DNA from: Oasisia sp. SBJ-2009
Taxonomy: Eukaryota > Annelida > Polychaeta > Sabellida > Siboglinidae
DNA: 64,000 nt
Assembly (NCBI GenBank): GCA_964017155.1
Contig: OZ024858.1
Span: forward strand, 25,179,687-25,243,686
Reading direction: 5' to 3'
This document shows positions 45,898 through 56,489 of this stretch, one piece after another (within the stretch, counting starts at the first letter, position 1; the number at the start of each line of letters is the position of its first letter). Under the pieces are notes generated by a model, which was not told the origin of the DNA, did no database searches, and was given only the letters and a program-made list of their open reading frames with translations. A program made the translations under genes and the position numbers.

Positions 45898-46414
45898 GTA
45901 GCAACGCCAGCGTCGTTGTAATGATAAGGTCAATCATTTCAAGAGACACTTGCATAAATCATCACGTGACATGGCAGTGCGTGTTCATGTACAACATTAA
46001 ACTATTGTACTATATGGTTGGTTGTCTTCAAGTATAACAACATACAATTACAGTCGTTGGTGCCGAATGATGGCTGGATCGTTCAAACTTAAATGTCAGA
46101 GCCCTGTCAGAAGTAAGTAGAGACAGTGACATTGTGAAATTAGGATTACTCGACTAATTGTTTAGTTTTCACAATATTTGTATTTTTAATCCAAAAAACA
46201 GTGCTCGTCTGAACACACATTACCAATGTCAATGAGTGAATGACACCGCCATGAGCACTGCACTGCACTGGTGACTGTGAATCATTTTTGAATGTCTAAT
46301 TAAATACAAAATAAACACTCATGATCTAAAATATAAATTAGGTTTGCCTAGTTAATGTGCTTGTTAGCTTGTTTTTAAGGATATAGGTGAAAGATAATTA
46401 TTATTACTATTATA

Positions 46415-47728
46415 TGTGACTCATCTTAACAAAAGCGGTCGGATGTCGGTAATTTTCAAAATTGAGTGATTAGTACCACTGGAAAGAGCATAATATCTGC
46501 TTTCATATGATATATCATGCTAGAAGATATCTCGATTCTAGCCGAAGCTATAGCTTGACAAACATGTGTGGGGTAGAAACCTTCAAATTAAGAAAATGGC
46601 CTTCAAAGTTGATGCAAAATATTTGTTACGTTTCATGGAATGTACCTTAGTTACCATGGACCGATCTTTTTGAAACTTGGCATGTTGGAAGATAATGTCA
46701 TTCGTAAGATATCGTGTTAATATGAACACAAAATGTTTATTAGAAAAACAATTGCAGATTAATTAATATGTTATGCAATTACCTCCGTTGTTAAGAAAAG
46801 CGAACAAACTCTGCTGCTGTTATGCCTTGGTTAGGATGGACATATCTGGCTGAAATTTGGACAACTCAAAGATAGTATCATTTTTATGATATTGCATTTG
46901 CTTTTCCCAATTCCTCATCCGGAGAATCTGACACCGTCTCTACGGATCGGTCAGCGCGACTTGCGTAGCCGTGCCGTGTCGTAATCATTCTCACGAAAGT
47001 CGAATTCAATATTCGTCTTCGTCAGTGATGTAGTTCGCAAAATTGTCATCCTCGTCATCGTCCGCCACGCTTTCATCAGTCACTTCCTCCAAAAAGTACT
47101 CCGGTCGCCTCAGTCAAACTATCTATTTGTGCCCGATCACTTGCATCAGAGTTTAACAACTTCGCCACACTGAACGCCATTTTTCGCTTCGCCTTCGTCT
47201 TCGCTCGCTAACTAGGTCAGCAGTGACGCATGCGGATATGCAAATGTTCCACGCTGGACCAATGAGAACGGTTGCCGGAGCTGTTGCTACCATGTGACCC
47301 CGGTTTGTTTACCCCGTTTAGCGGACAGTGGTTCTATTCCAAACTTTCTGAAGGCCGGAGAATGCATACATTAGCATAGATATGACCATATATGGACAGA
47401 TGACGCGTTAAGCTACGCGGTGATACCCGTTATGATAGGGATCGTCCCAAAATTAGCGGCAAAGAATGCGCTCAATTACTGGCATTTTCGGCTTTGTTTT
47501 ATGGAAACAGAGCGGAACACTTAGCACAGCTCTATGCAAATGTCTTTAAAATACACGAAACAGAGTTAGTTAGATAATAACAAGTGTGGCAATCGAAAAA
47601 ACGAATACTAAAGAATAATTTTCAGGGAAAATCTCAAAATTGACGAATGCCCGATTTTTTCACAAAATCGGCATTTACGGAAAATCTGATTTACCGACAT
47701 CCGACCGCTTTTGTTAAGATGAGTCACA
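46415..47728. mobile_element. 1.3-kb DNA element with ~40-bp inverted ends and TA target duplication
   Basis: The left end TGTGACTCATCTTAACAAAA plus GCGGTCGGATGTCGGTAA is mirrored exactly at 47689-47728, and both ends are flanked by TA (46413-46414 and 47729-47730). It sits in the intron between the two MADF exons. It contains an acidic minus-strand relic near 47000-47190, but no transposase. Likely a nonautonomous derivative. Confidence 0.9.
46990..47195 (-). pseudogene. Acidic N-terminal relic inside the TA-flanked element
   Basis: The minus strand reads MAFSVAKLLNSDASDRAQID then, after a frameshift, EEVTDESVADDDEDDNFANY and ITDEDEY to a stop. Strongly acidic leaders are common at the start of piggyBac-like and some other transposases, so this may be the surviving beginning of the element's own transposase. 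The flanking TA rather than TTAA argues against canonical piggyBac. Confidence 0.35.
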
Positions 47729-47926
47729 TATGTGTATGTATGTCATTAAAGTAATCTTACCATTTTCAAATTATTTTATATTGTAACAGAACATCACATC
47801 ATGTGTGTAAAATATGCAGCACTGATAAAATTAAGTGTTCAATTTAATTTTTCACAAATACATAATATCTCTTTGTGTATCTCTTTGATTCAGTATCTGT
47901 CATCAAGACAAAGTTACAGTCATTTA

Positions 47927-48078
47927 GGACGCAGTTTTGGAAAATAGCGAAACATGGTGGAAAAGTCAAAGAGGAGTGGTGCTGGTGTGGATGACGTATA
48001 CACTCCGACATATGAATTCTATGATATGCTCAAGTTCTTGATGCCAGTCATATCGAAGAGGCCATCAACAACACATTT
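47927..48078 (+). pseudogene. MADF/Myb-like Harbinger companion protein, exon 2
   Basis: After a TTACAG acceptor: SFRTQFWK, a frameshift, then MVEKSKRSGAGVDDVYTPTY and EFYDMLKFLMPVISKRPSTT, ending at CATTTT|GTAAGA, a good donor. The LRTQF...V..SKRSGAG.DDVY.PTxxxYD.L.FL stretch is the second half of the Harbinger MADF domain. Confidence 0.7.
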
Positions 48079-48136
48079 TGTAAGAATATTTCATATAGCT
48101 GTACAGTGAATCATCAGATATGCTTGCATACATGTT

Positions 48137-48262
48137 AAGTCTCCCGCATTCGGCGGGAGACTCCCGCAATTACAGGAAATTTCCCCGATCTCCCGCGCGG
48201 GAGAACCAATCTCCCGCAATTTCATCGAAACGAAGTGAACAAATTTGCGGGAGCATCCAGGT
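48137..48262. repeat. CTCCCGC/GCGGGAG hairpin-rich repeat
   Basis: CTCCCGC occurs at least five times and GCGGGAG about four times within 125 bases, forming nested hairpins (CTCCCGCATTCGGCGGGAG; TCTCCCGCGCGGGAGA). The GC content is unusual for the neighbourhood. Probably an element fragment. Confidence 0.5.
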
Positions 48263-50517
48263 TTTTCCGTCCACCCAAAACAAACAAATTGTACGTAATT
48301 TACCTTACTGGGTGCGGATAATTGGTTTATTTCTGGCTGGGCATTGTCTCAAATGTTTTTCAGAGTCACCTCACAATGCCAGTTAACTAATTGCAATCGA
48401 GTCTGAGACTGAGCTAGCCTAATGCTCACATTCACAGACACTGCAGGGTGCTCAGCGGCGCGGACCATGATTTGAACAATGACCTCAATTGGAATTATTT
48501 AAATCACATCTTACTGTCATGAATGAACATTAAAAACAGTCTAATAAATATTTAAGTACAAGGCCTACACCTTGCCTGTCGCTGACATTGTTTATAGAAT
48601 CGCCACGAGCCGCTTCGATACCGTATTATCGCCCACTGTGTACGTTCCAGTCTTGTAGAACAAAGTGAAATCCGTTTACATCTTTACAAATAATGTCCAT
48701 CCATACATCTACACTACATGTGCATGTTTGTAAATGTATGTACTTTAGCTAAGCGCTTTATTATTTGAGTACATTTGACATGTAAATGTAAAACATCCTT
48801 AACAGACTGAAAGCATGGTTATTTAAATAGCTCCAGTCGTGCCTACGTTACCATGGCTCAGTCCAGCTCATAAAATAATGAATTCCATATTCAAGTTTTA
48901 CATGTAAAGATTATGTTAGTTGTGTAATAAAATATCATGTAGATGCTGTGGTTTTCATGCAAGGGATTCTTTGCAACCTATGATACATATCAGAAGCTGA
49001 ACAAATATGCCTATGTTAGGCCTATACCTAGAACACAAGAAGTAAATTATTGAACATTATAATATTTATTGTTCTATAACCAAGCCTTCTTTTTAATTCA
49101 CGAGGGCCAAACAGCAACACATAATTTTTTTATATGAGATTAGCAGGGAATTACATTATATTTGTGGTATTATGACTAGTAATGCTCTAGAGTAAGTTAA
49201 TTCATATAACAACATCTATGTCAATATCTTAATAAGTGGAATGTATTCCTTTTTGTATTATATTCTTTGCATTTATGATTAAAAACCTAATTTATATACA
49301 GTAACCCCCTTTTCCAAGAGCCTCCGATTTAGGTATAAAATACCGTTTTTCCCGAGACCCTCCGATTTACGTATAAATCTCCCACATTGGCATTTCCAAA
49401 ACTTAACATGTATGTATGCTTGTACATGACAGATTACTATGTACACACAAAATGTAGTGGTCAATGAGTACGACAATATTGTAGTTTTATTTTGAGACCA
49501 ACATTAACACCTTAACTAAAAAAAAGAGAAATTGTATGTTTCTCACTTGTAAATGTCAAACATAAAATGTAGAACAATTAAGAACAAGATACATTTGCAC
49601 ATGTACTCATATATGCACAAATATGGTAAAATTAGCATATGCACCAACATTTCCTGACTGTATTACTACATGCAGCAGTGTTGGCCAGAATGTCAACATC
49701 AGCAATTTGATAAGAACATGTCAAATGAAGTTGCATGCAAATTGCTGTAATTCAAGAATTATCATAAATCTTTTACTGATATCATTTGCATAGTTGTTTA
49801 TGTAAGTAGCTTGCTACATATTAAATTTACCAAAATTTGATTTGGTTTGGATACGTGGCCTGAAAAGGTCAAGGTCAATCACCTGTAACTAAAACGTTGT
49901 TTATGTTGTCATGTGATACGCAACACAGTGAAAGAGAAATTGTCTGAGCTTCATATATTAAGACTTAACCCACCATATTAGGATCATTACAATCAAAATT
50001 CTGCAAACATGTTTGACAAGATATGCAACAATTTTCATCATGTTGTATTAAACAATCGTATCACTTAAATATACGAAACTTGGGACAAATAAATGTGAGT
50101 ATAGTACCAATAATTTTTTATGTTTGCCAAATATGATTACAATTGGAGGGAATCAGTAATATTTTACTAATCTGGGATGATTTCATGCAGAATAACCTGA
50201 ATTCACGTGGAATGAACACAATTGTTAAGCATTCATATTCATAAAATGCTGAACAACTACGCAACATTTTAAAGCATGCGATGTGTGTAATCCAAAATGG
50301 ATTACAACTGTGTGTAACTACTTTGCAGCTTAATACACAATTTGTTTGTGAGATCATTATGACATATTTCCCAAAGAATCTGCATCACAGTGTTTTCAAA
50401 TGACTTTTCGATTGACATACTTGCATTCTGTGTAAACTGTGGTACATAGCATCTCCATATTTAATCAAAATGTGCTAGTATTTAAGATACAATGACCAAA
50501 TACACCAGTGCATGAAA
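48263..50517. other. Unannotated AT-rich stretch with two dispersed repeats
   Basis: 49131-49185 repeats 41440-41500, and 49305-49412 repeats 43349-43455. No gene was recognised. Confidence 0.45.
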
Positions 50518-51139
50518 CAAAACTCACTGTTCCCACTGCCACCTTACTATACCATTTGAATTAAAATAATCGCATTGCTCATCTCTGATTCCTCTGGCAT
50601 TTGCAGCATTTTGATTGGCTGCAAGGTGATCCAGGTCTCTGTGCCAAGTACCTGGTCCCGGTCGACTTACTTCCTGCAAATAGCTTGCATCGCATTCTGT
50701 TCGCAGGAAGTTGTGCAGGGCTATGCATGCCTGTGTGACAGTGGTTGCTTTTTTCTGGAGAAATGCTCATTTCATGCCCCAGAACAGCCAATCTATTAAC
50801 CATAATACCGAAACAGTTTTCGGATACTCGACGAGCACGACTAAGTCGATAATTGAAGATTCTCTGCTCTTCCGTTAAGCCTTTCTCCGGGTAGGGCTTC
50901 ATCACATGGTGTTTTAGGGGGAATGCCTCATCTCCGACAATGACGTAGGGTGTGTTGACATCCCGCCCTGGCAGGGGTTTGTCAGGGGGAATGTGCAGTG
51001 TGTTGTCTTCCAATGCACATGACATGTGTGAACTCGCAAATACACCTGCACCACTGTGTCGGCCATTAACCCCGACATCGAAAATAATGATTTTATAACA
51101 TGTGTCTACTATAGCCATTAGAACAATGCTATCTGTCGG
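50518..51139 (-). pseudogene. PIF/Harbinger DDE transposase, C-terminal exon
   Basis: Minus strand from an ACAG acceptor near 51139: SIVLMAIVDTCYKIIIFDVG, RHSGAGVFASS, LPGRDVNTPYVIVGDEAFPL, KHHVMKPYPEKGLTEEQRIF and NYRLSRARRVSENCFGIMV. The IVD, GDEAF and SRARR..ENxFG blocks are diagnostic of the DDE_4 superfamily; the middle Asp is present. One extra A in an A6 run near 50755 breaks the frame, after which KKATTVTQACIALHNFLRTE continues to a stop at 50520. Intact enzymes insert elements at TWA sites with the MADF partner. Confidence 0.85.
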
Positions 51140-51626
51140 CAGTGGCAGAAACTAACGAATTGGGTAGAGACCCAAAACCCGTCTAGCCATGCCGCAGTTT
51201 TCACATGCTATTGATCGATATTATTTTACATGAGATTCATCCAGAAATATGAACAAAATGCCGTTTACATATGGAATAATCGGCATGTCTTTGGGTGCAT
51301 TGGAAAGTTAACATGTCGCAGTTCACGAATTAGTAAGTACCTATCTAAGGCTAAGCATGTTATATTTTCGTTTGACTAGAAATGTGATTTATAAACGTTT
51401 ATTTATATTTGTCATGTCGGCTCAAAGCACATGGCGGGATAGATCTGGGTCAAAGTTTCCGAACCCCTTGTACAGTCTAGAGTAATAGACCTTTTCCTCA
51501 TTCGAGGCCGGACATGCACACTGGGCATGTTTGCATTTTTCACCGGAAGTAGGGAGACGCCGTGAACGCCACCAAAGCTGATGCCGCTGTACAGCACTGT
51601 CGAAGCGAGCGATTGAATTTAGAAAG
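51140..51626. other. Sequence between transposase exon and THAP start
   Basis: 51480-51620 holds CACCGGAAGTAG (ETS-like) just ahead of the THAP start, a possible promoter. Otherwise nothing was recognised. Confidence 0.35.
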
Positions 51627-51959
51627 ATGGGAGGGAATGATTATTGTAGTATATATAACTGCAACAGTCATTGAATGAAATCGAAGGAAACAGGGGAAAA
51701 TATGTCCTTTTTTAGCTTCCCAATGGGAAGGCGTGCAAAAGGAAAGCGTCGTCGATCTCTGTGGGTTGGAGCGATTCGACGCCAAGGTTTTGTCCCTACA
51801 CAAAATACTAAAGTGTGCAGTCGACACTTTGTGTCTGGAATTGCAATAAGTGACCCAAGCTCCGTTGACTATATTCCAACAGTCAACATGAAAAGCAGTG
51901 TAACACGAGAAGAACAGCGACAAGTACGAAAGCCAGATACTGGACTAACAGTGACCTAG
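51627..51959 (+). pseudogene. THAP-domain protein N-terminus
   Basis: MGGNDYCSIYNCNSH, in-frame TGA (51672), then MKSKETGENMSFFSFPMGRR, KGKRRRSLWVGAIRRQGFVP and NTKVCSRHFVSG, with DYIPTVN. This is a C2-CH THAP zinc finger: Cys-x4-Cys, FxFP, W, Cys-x2-His-Phe, and a proline-containing end. THAP domains bind DNA in P-element-type and many Harbinger/ISL2EU-type transposases. A single stop splits it. The strand is opposite to the surrounding Harbinger transposase, so it is probably a separate insertion. Confidence 0.75.
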
Positions 51960-52769
51960 CTAGTGTTCTTGATAAGGAAGGGAAGTGTCGAGCCACTGGC
52001 GTACTTTTAAATATAACTATTTACATAAGCAGCGGACTGGTGAGGGAGACTCTGTTTTCACACACAGATGTCAGAGTTGACAGCTTATTTACTTGTGTGA
52101 TACTCATCATTTGTTGTACCATATAATGATGCAATCATGTACAAACAAGGCCAGGCATGTAGATCTGGCTCCGTTTTAGTGTTTATAAATTTATAAATGA
52201 TTATCGCCTTGGTGAGTTTATTGTTTTATACACACAATATATTTGGCTACTCAATAACGCGATGCTCCCTGTGCCAGCAGCCCCAGGAACGACGTGCTCA
52301 TAAGCACACCGTAAACAACCTATGTTATTGTGAAATAAATCTACTGCAGCTTCTTAACTGGTCGGAATTGTTGACTTAAACTCATTGCAATTTCAAAACA
52401 GATAATGTATCTTCTATATTCATAGACTTGATATAATCTTACGGGTGTAACAACAGCATATCCATGAACACTTACACAGCCTCAGTCGCTGTTACGGTCG
52501 AAGTCGGTGAAAGAGCATTTGCCTATTTTTATGGCCCTCTTTGATTTATGAAATAAACTGGTTATCTTTGTACTAGAGAAGAAAAAATACATATATTTAC
52601 CATCTGTGACACTTCATCTCCATCCTGATCCATTTCTATTGGTGAAATATTCCGTTTTCCTGGCACGAAGAAAGATTCTAACACGGCTACGTTTCAGCCA
52701 CTCGTCTGGATCAATGCAAAACTTTGTACTCGCTTCAGGGGTTGACCCGCAACCCGCATTTTCTGTTGA
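51960..52769. other. Unannotated stretch
   Basis: Nothing recognised between the THAP relic and the upstream transposase exon. Confidence 0.45.
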
Positions 52770-52945
52770 ATGCGCATGCTCCACGGAAAAGGTGTATTGA
52801 AGTACATAGACCCACTGTTTGCCAGTGCTTTCAGGGTGACATGCTTACCATCAACTGCACCTATACAGTTGGGAAATTGCCACTTTGCATTGAAATTTTC
52901 AACAATTTTCTCCCATTCTTGTTGAAAGTTTGGCACCTAAACACA
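52770..52945 (-). pseudogene. PIF/Harbinger DDE transposase, central exon
   Basis: After a GTGTTTAG acceptor: PNFQQEWEKIVENFNAKWQF, PNCIGAVDGKHVTLKALANS and GSMYFNT. GAVDGKH holds the first catalytic Asp of the DDE triad, and WxFPNCIGAxDGKH...SGSxYxN is diagnostic. It precedes the 50518-51139 exon by 1.6 kb. The downstream junction could not be placed cleanly, and the THAP relic lies in the gap. The earlier N-terminal exons were not found. Confidence 0.8.
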
Positions 52946-53016
52946 CCTACACACACACACACCTGTATTTATGAAACCAAATTGGTTAGTTCTAATGTGT
53001 ACATTTCTTTGTTTAG

Positions 53017-53362
53017 GATGATATGCACATGTTGCCAACATATGACACACCACGCAGCCAGGACACAGACACACGGGACATTGAAGAACAATTGGAACGA
53101 CAGCAGCTTAGGGGCAGATGACGACATTGAAGAGCAGCTTCCACAGGGTGGGGGGCTATCGTCACGTACAAGGAGAAGAACAGAAAGAACAGAATGAACC
53201 TGCAGTGTCGTTCATAACATCACTCACTGATTTCTTGGAAGAAAATTAATCATGGCACGATCGCAAGAGAAGACAGCATGAAGAAGAGGGAAAGAACGCA
53301 ACGTTACTGCGGGCTAAACATCTGGCGCAGCAGGTAGATGACATTAAAAATGACAAGAGGTG
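53017..53362 (+). pseudogene. Possible MADF companion protein, exon 3 (C-terminus)
   Basis: After TTTCTTTGTTTAG: DDMHMLPTYDTPRSQDTDTR and DIEEQLERQQL, then, across frames, RTRRRTER and EPAVSFITSLTDFLEEN, with RKRRQHEEEGKNATLLRAKH to a stop at 53362. The acidic linker followed by a basic helical tail fits the end of MADF companion proteins. Two stops and a frameshift. The 5-kb gap from exon 2, which contains the opposite-strand transposase, makes the linkage uncertain. Confidence 0.4.
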
Positions 53363-53939
53363 AATGCTACTTAAAATTAAAATGACACAGAGCTCTGTTA
53401 ACCGAGTGTCAAATGGAAGACCTCAATGACGACTGATTGTTTCGTGAGAAAATACATTTGATTGTTATAAACTACCAATGTCATATGCAACTTATAGCTA
53501 TTTTGATGTTTTTTAAATTATCTTTAAACTAATGTGATTTTGGTGTCTTGTTTATAATCTCAGTGATTTTGGTGTCTTGTGTCTACTGATTGAGTCTATA
53601 TTGTCACCTGTGCGTGACCATTGATAAAGATAGAATATCTGTATTCTCACAACAATACAGTGGACATCCATACACTTTATTGATATGTTTAATGCATTCA
53701 CACAATATGGGTGTGTTTCTGGTTGTCTCATATACCTCTGCATCTCAACACGATATCTGCCCAAGAAATTTCTATTGGGTGTTTTAAAAGAAAGGAAGTC
53801 GACCATCTCAATAAAACCACTCAGTGTTTGGGTGGTACACCCATCAGAACCGCTATTTGTCACTGTGATCAATTATCATATGGCAAGAGGAAAGCGAAAC
53901 AGCTCCACACTGCAATCAAAACTAAGTGTGCCCTGCACT

Positions 53940-54245
53940 AGACTTCACAACAAGTGAATCTGAATGAATACATTGGCAGTGACACTGAAAGTTGCAGAGA
54001 TCTTCAGAGACTAATTTCTCTTATTGAAGAGAAATTCAAAATTGTCACCAAGCAGCAAAACGTCAGACTGTTGACTCCTGCACCAGAAAATTTGTCACAG
54101 CAGAAAACAATGCAGGCATTTGGTGTTACAATTCATAATAGTGAAAAGAGCCAGAAAGCTTAAGAAGGAAAAGGCTATTTTAGCTGATCAGACAGACACA
54201 AAGGGGGCAGACCTGTTATGCCTACAGATTTATGCAGATTTTTGG
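53940..54245 (+). pseudogene. Fragment of an uncharacterised repetitive protein family
   Basis: LISLIEEKFKIVTKQQNVRL, LTPAPENLSQQKTMQAFGVT, then after a frameshift VKRARKLKKEKAILADQT and DTKGADLL. The LxxKFK..T....VxxLTxAP......KxxxxFGVxxxxVxxARxLxxExxILA pattern matches a large uncharacterised invertebrate/fish family that I recall as having charged N-termini like the frame at 20947-21180. Function unknown, often multi-copy. Confidence 0.5.
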
Positions 54246-54837
54246 CACCCATATCCTGTTCTCCCACGCATGTGACAAAATCTCCAGTTTATCCTGTTTC
54301 AGATTTTGTTCACCTCCCACATTTCAGGCTACATGCCCCATTTTACAATTTTTTTCTGAAATTGACATCATAATAGAAGAATCCCAAAATGCTAATTTAT
54401 TTCAGTTACTATTGGCGTTGTTCCACTTTATTTTTACCATTACAACGGAAGAGCATAACAGGCATTTTAATTTAATTAATTTAATTTTAATTAACCGTCA
54501 CGTGGTCTCGAAACAGCAAATCACAACCATTCTATCTGAGCATTTGAATTCTTGTCCTACGTAAGTTAGCCTACAATCTGGGCCAACCATTGCACTGATC
54601 AAAATGGCACTAGCGAAGACGAAAGCATGCATGATCGCAGCATCGCTTTCAAAGAAAAAATGCTTGGAAATATCTCCAGGTGTGGGTCACCGGTCTGGAC
54701 TGGGTAAGTAGAAGGGTCAGAGGATTGTTGCATGTGTGTTGTCGTGTACGTAACTCCCAGTTTAGTGTTGCAGTGAGAGGCAAAAATGAACCTTGATAGA
54801 ATGTCAAGTGATCAATCGTGTGACTTCATTTTGTATG

Positions 54838-55762
54838 AACCCAAAGGACCTGGAGATCACCAGGTGGTTGATTGTTGTATAAACCCAAAGGACCAGGAGA
54901 TCACCAGGTGGTTGATTGTTGTATAAACCCAAAGGACCTGGAGATCACCAGGCAGGTGATTGTTGTATAAACCCAAAGGACCAGGAGATCACCAGGTGGT
55001 TGATTGTTGTATAAACCCAAAGGACCAGGAGATCACCAGGCAGGTGATTGTTGTATAAACCCAAAGGACCTGGAGATCACCAGGTGGTTGATTGTTGTGT
55101 GAACCCAAAGGACCAGGAGATCACCATGCAGGTGATTGTTGTGTGAACCCAAAGGACCTGGAGATCACCAGGTGGTTGATTGTTGTGTGAACCCAAAGGA
55201 CCAGGAGATCACCAGGCGGGTGATTGTTGTGTGAACCCAAAGGACCAAGAGATCACCAGGCAGGTGATTGTTGTGTGAACCCAAAGGACCAGGAGATCAC
55301 CAGGCAGGTGATTGTTGTGTGAACCCAAAGGACCAAGAAATCACCAGGCAGGTGATTGTTGTGTGAACCCAAAGGACCAAGAGATCACCAGGCAGGTGAT
55401 TGTTGTGTGAACCCAAAGGACCAAGAAATCACCAGGCAGGTGATTGTTGTGTGAACCCAAAGGACCAACAGATCACCAGGCAGGTGATTGTTGTGTGAAC
55501 CCAAAGGACCAAGAGATCACCAGGCAGGTGATTGTTGTGTGAACCCAAAGGACCAACAGATCACCAGGCGGGTGATTGTTGTGTGAACCCAAAGGACCAA
55601 CAGATCACCAGGCAGGTGATTGTTGTGTGAACCCAAAGGACCAAGAGATCACCAGGCAGGTGATTGTTGTGTAAACCCAAAGGACCAACAGATCACCAGG
55701 CGGGTGATTGTTGTGTGAATCTAAAGGCGGGTGGGTGATTTTTGTGTAAACAGGTGTGAAAG
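54838..55762 (+). repeat. 44-bp minisatellite, about 21 copies
   Basis: The unit begins AACCCAAAGGACCAGGAGAT, continues CACCAGGCAGGTGATTG and ends TTGTGTG. Variants (GGTGGTTG vs GGCAGGTG; CAGGAG, CAAGAG, CAACAG) are grouped by position. GTATA units occur mainly in the first third and GTGTG units later, indicating regional homogenisation. No open frame crosses it. Confidence 0.95.
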
Positions 55763-56129
55763 AGAGCTACCGGCAGGATCTCTTCTCAGGAAATAAACCA
55801 TTTTTTTTGAAGGATTTTTGACTTCTACCAGTCTGAGAATATCCCCTCGTGTCCAGTGGTAAAAAGGAATATGTGACTTCTAAGGTGGACAACAACAACA
55901 AGTATAAATAGAAGTGGTTACTGTGGATCAACTGAAGGAACTCTATCTTGAATACACCCTGAGAAACCCATTTGGATTTTCTCAATTTTTTTAACTCCGA
56001 CCGAAAAATTGTGTATTCCTGTGACTACTTCTGGCTCAAATTCTGTATGCATCTGTGAACACCAACAAAACATAAAACTAACAGCAGAGCTCTGCTTTGT
56101 CAGGAAAGAAAGACTATAAGGACATTCTT

Positions 56130-56225
56130 TCACACTCTCACCAGATGATCAAACAATAGCGCCTTCACTATCTCAACAGGCGATCAAACTGTAGCACTTT
56201 CACACTCTCAACAGATGCATCATCG
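56130..56225 (+). repeat. ~38-bp imperfect triplicate repeat
   Basis: CTTTCACACTCTCA-CAGATGATCAAAC-like units occur three times. Confidence 0.55.
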
Positions 56226-56331
56226 TAGAAGGCAGAGCAATTGCTTGTGTTCATGTGACATCACAAAATGAATGTATGAATGTTGCAATGCACTATGGGT
56301 ATGTGCACCATTTTGATTCCTGACAACGAAG

Positions 56332-56489
56332 ATGCTGATATGCGGAATAGTAGGTTGCTCCAACCGTCCAGGAGTTGCACAAGACATGAAGTTTTATAAA
56401 ACACAGAAACTTCTTTTTAATCAAGGAGTAGACACGAGAATACTCAGTGAGGAGAGATGATATCTTTGGAAACCTGCCGTAAACAGGAA
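56332..56489 (+). pseudogene. THAP-domain exon (second THAP relic)
   Basis: MLICGIVGCSNRPGVAQDMK, FYKTQKLLFNQGVDTRILSE, ER-stop-YLWKPAVNRK. The Cys-x4-Cys, VKFY-like segment, SEER..LW..A.NR motif and position in a separate exon match THAP zinc-finger exon 1 of element-derived THAP proteins. The TGA at 56458 would be a CGA Arg codon in relatives. The second exon with Cys-x2-His was not found. Confidence 0.7.

Noticed and set aside
46990..47195. piggyBac transposon
   Set aside because: The acidic leader is suggestive, but the flanks are TA rather than TTAA and no catalytic domain is present.
54838..55762. Possible CRISPR array
   Set aside because: Units are contiguous 44-bp tandem copies without unique spacers, and the genome is eukaryotic.
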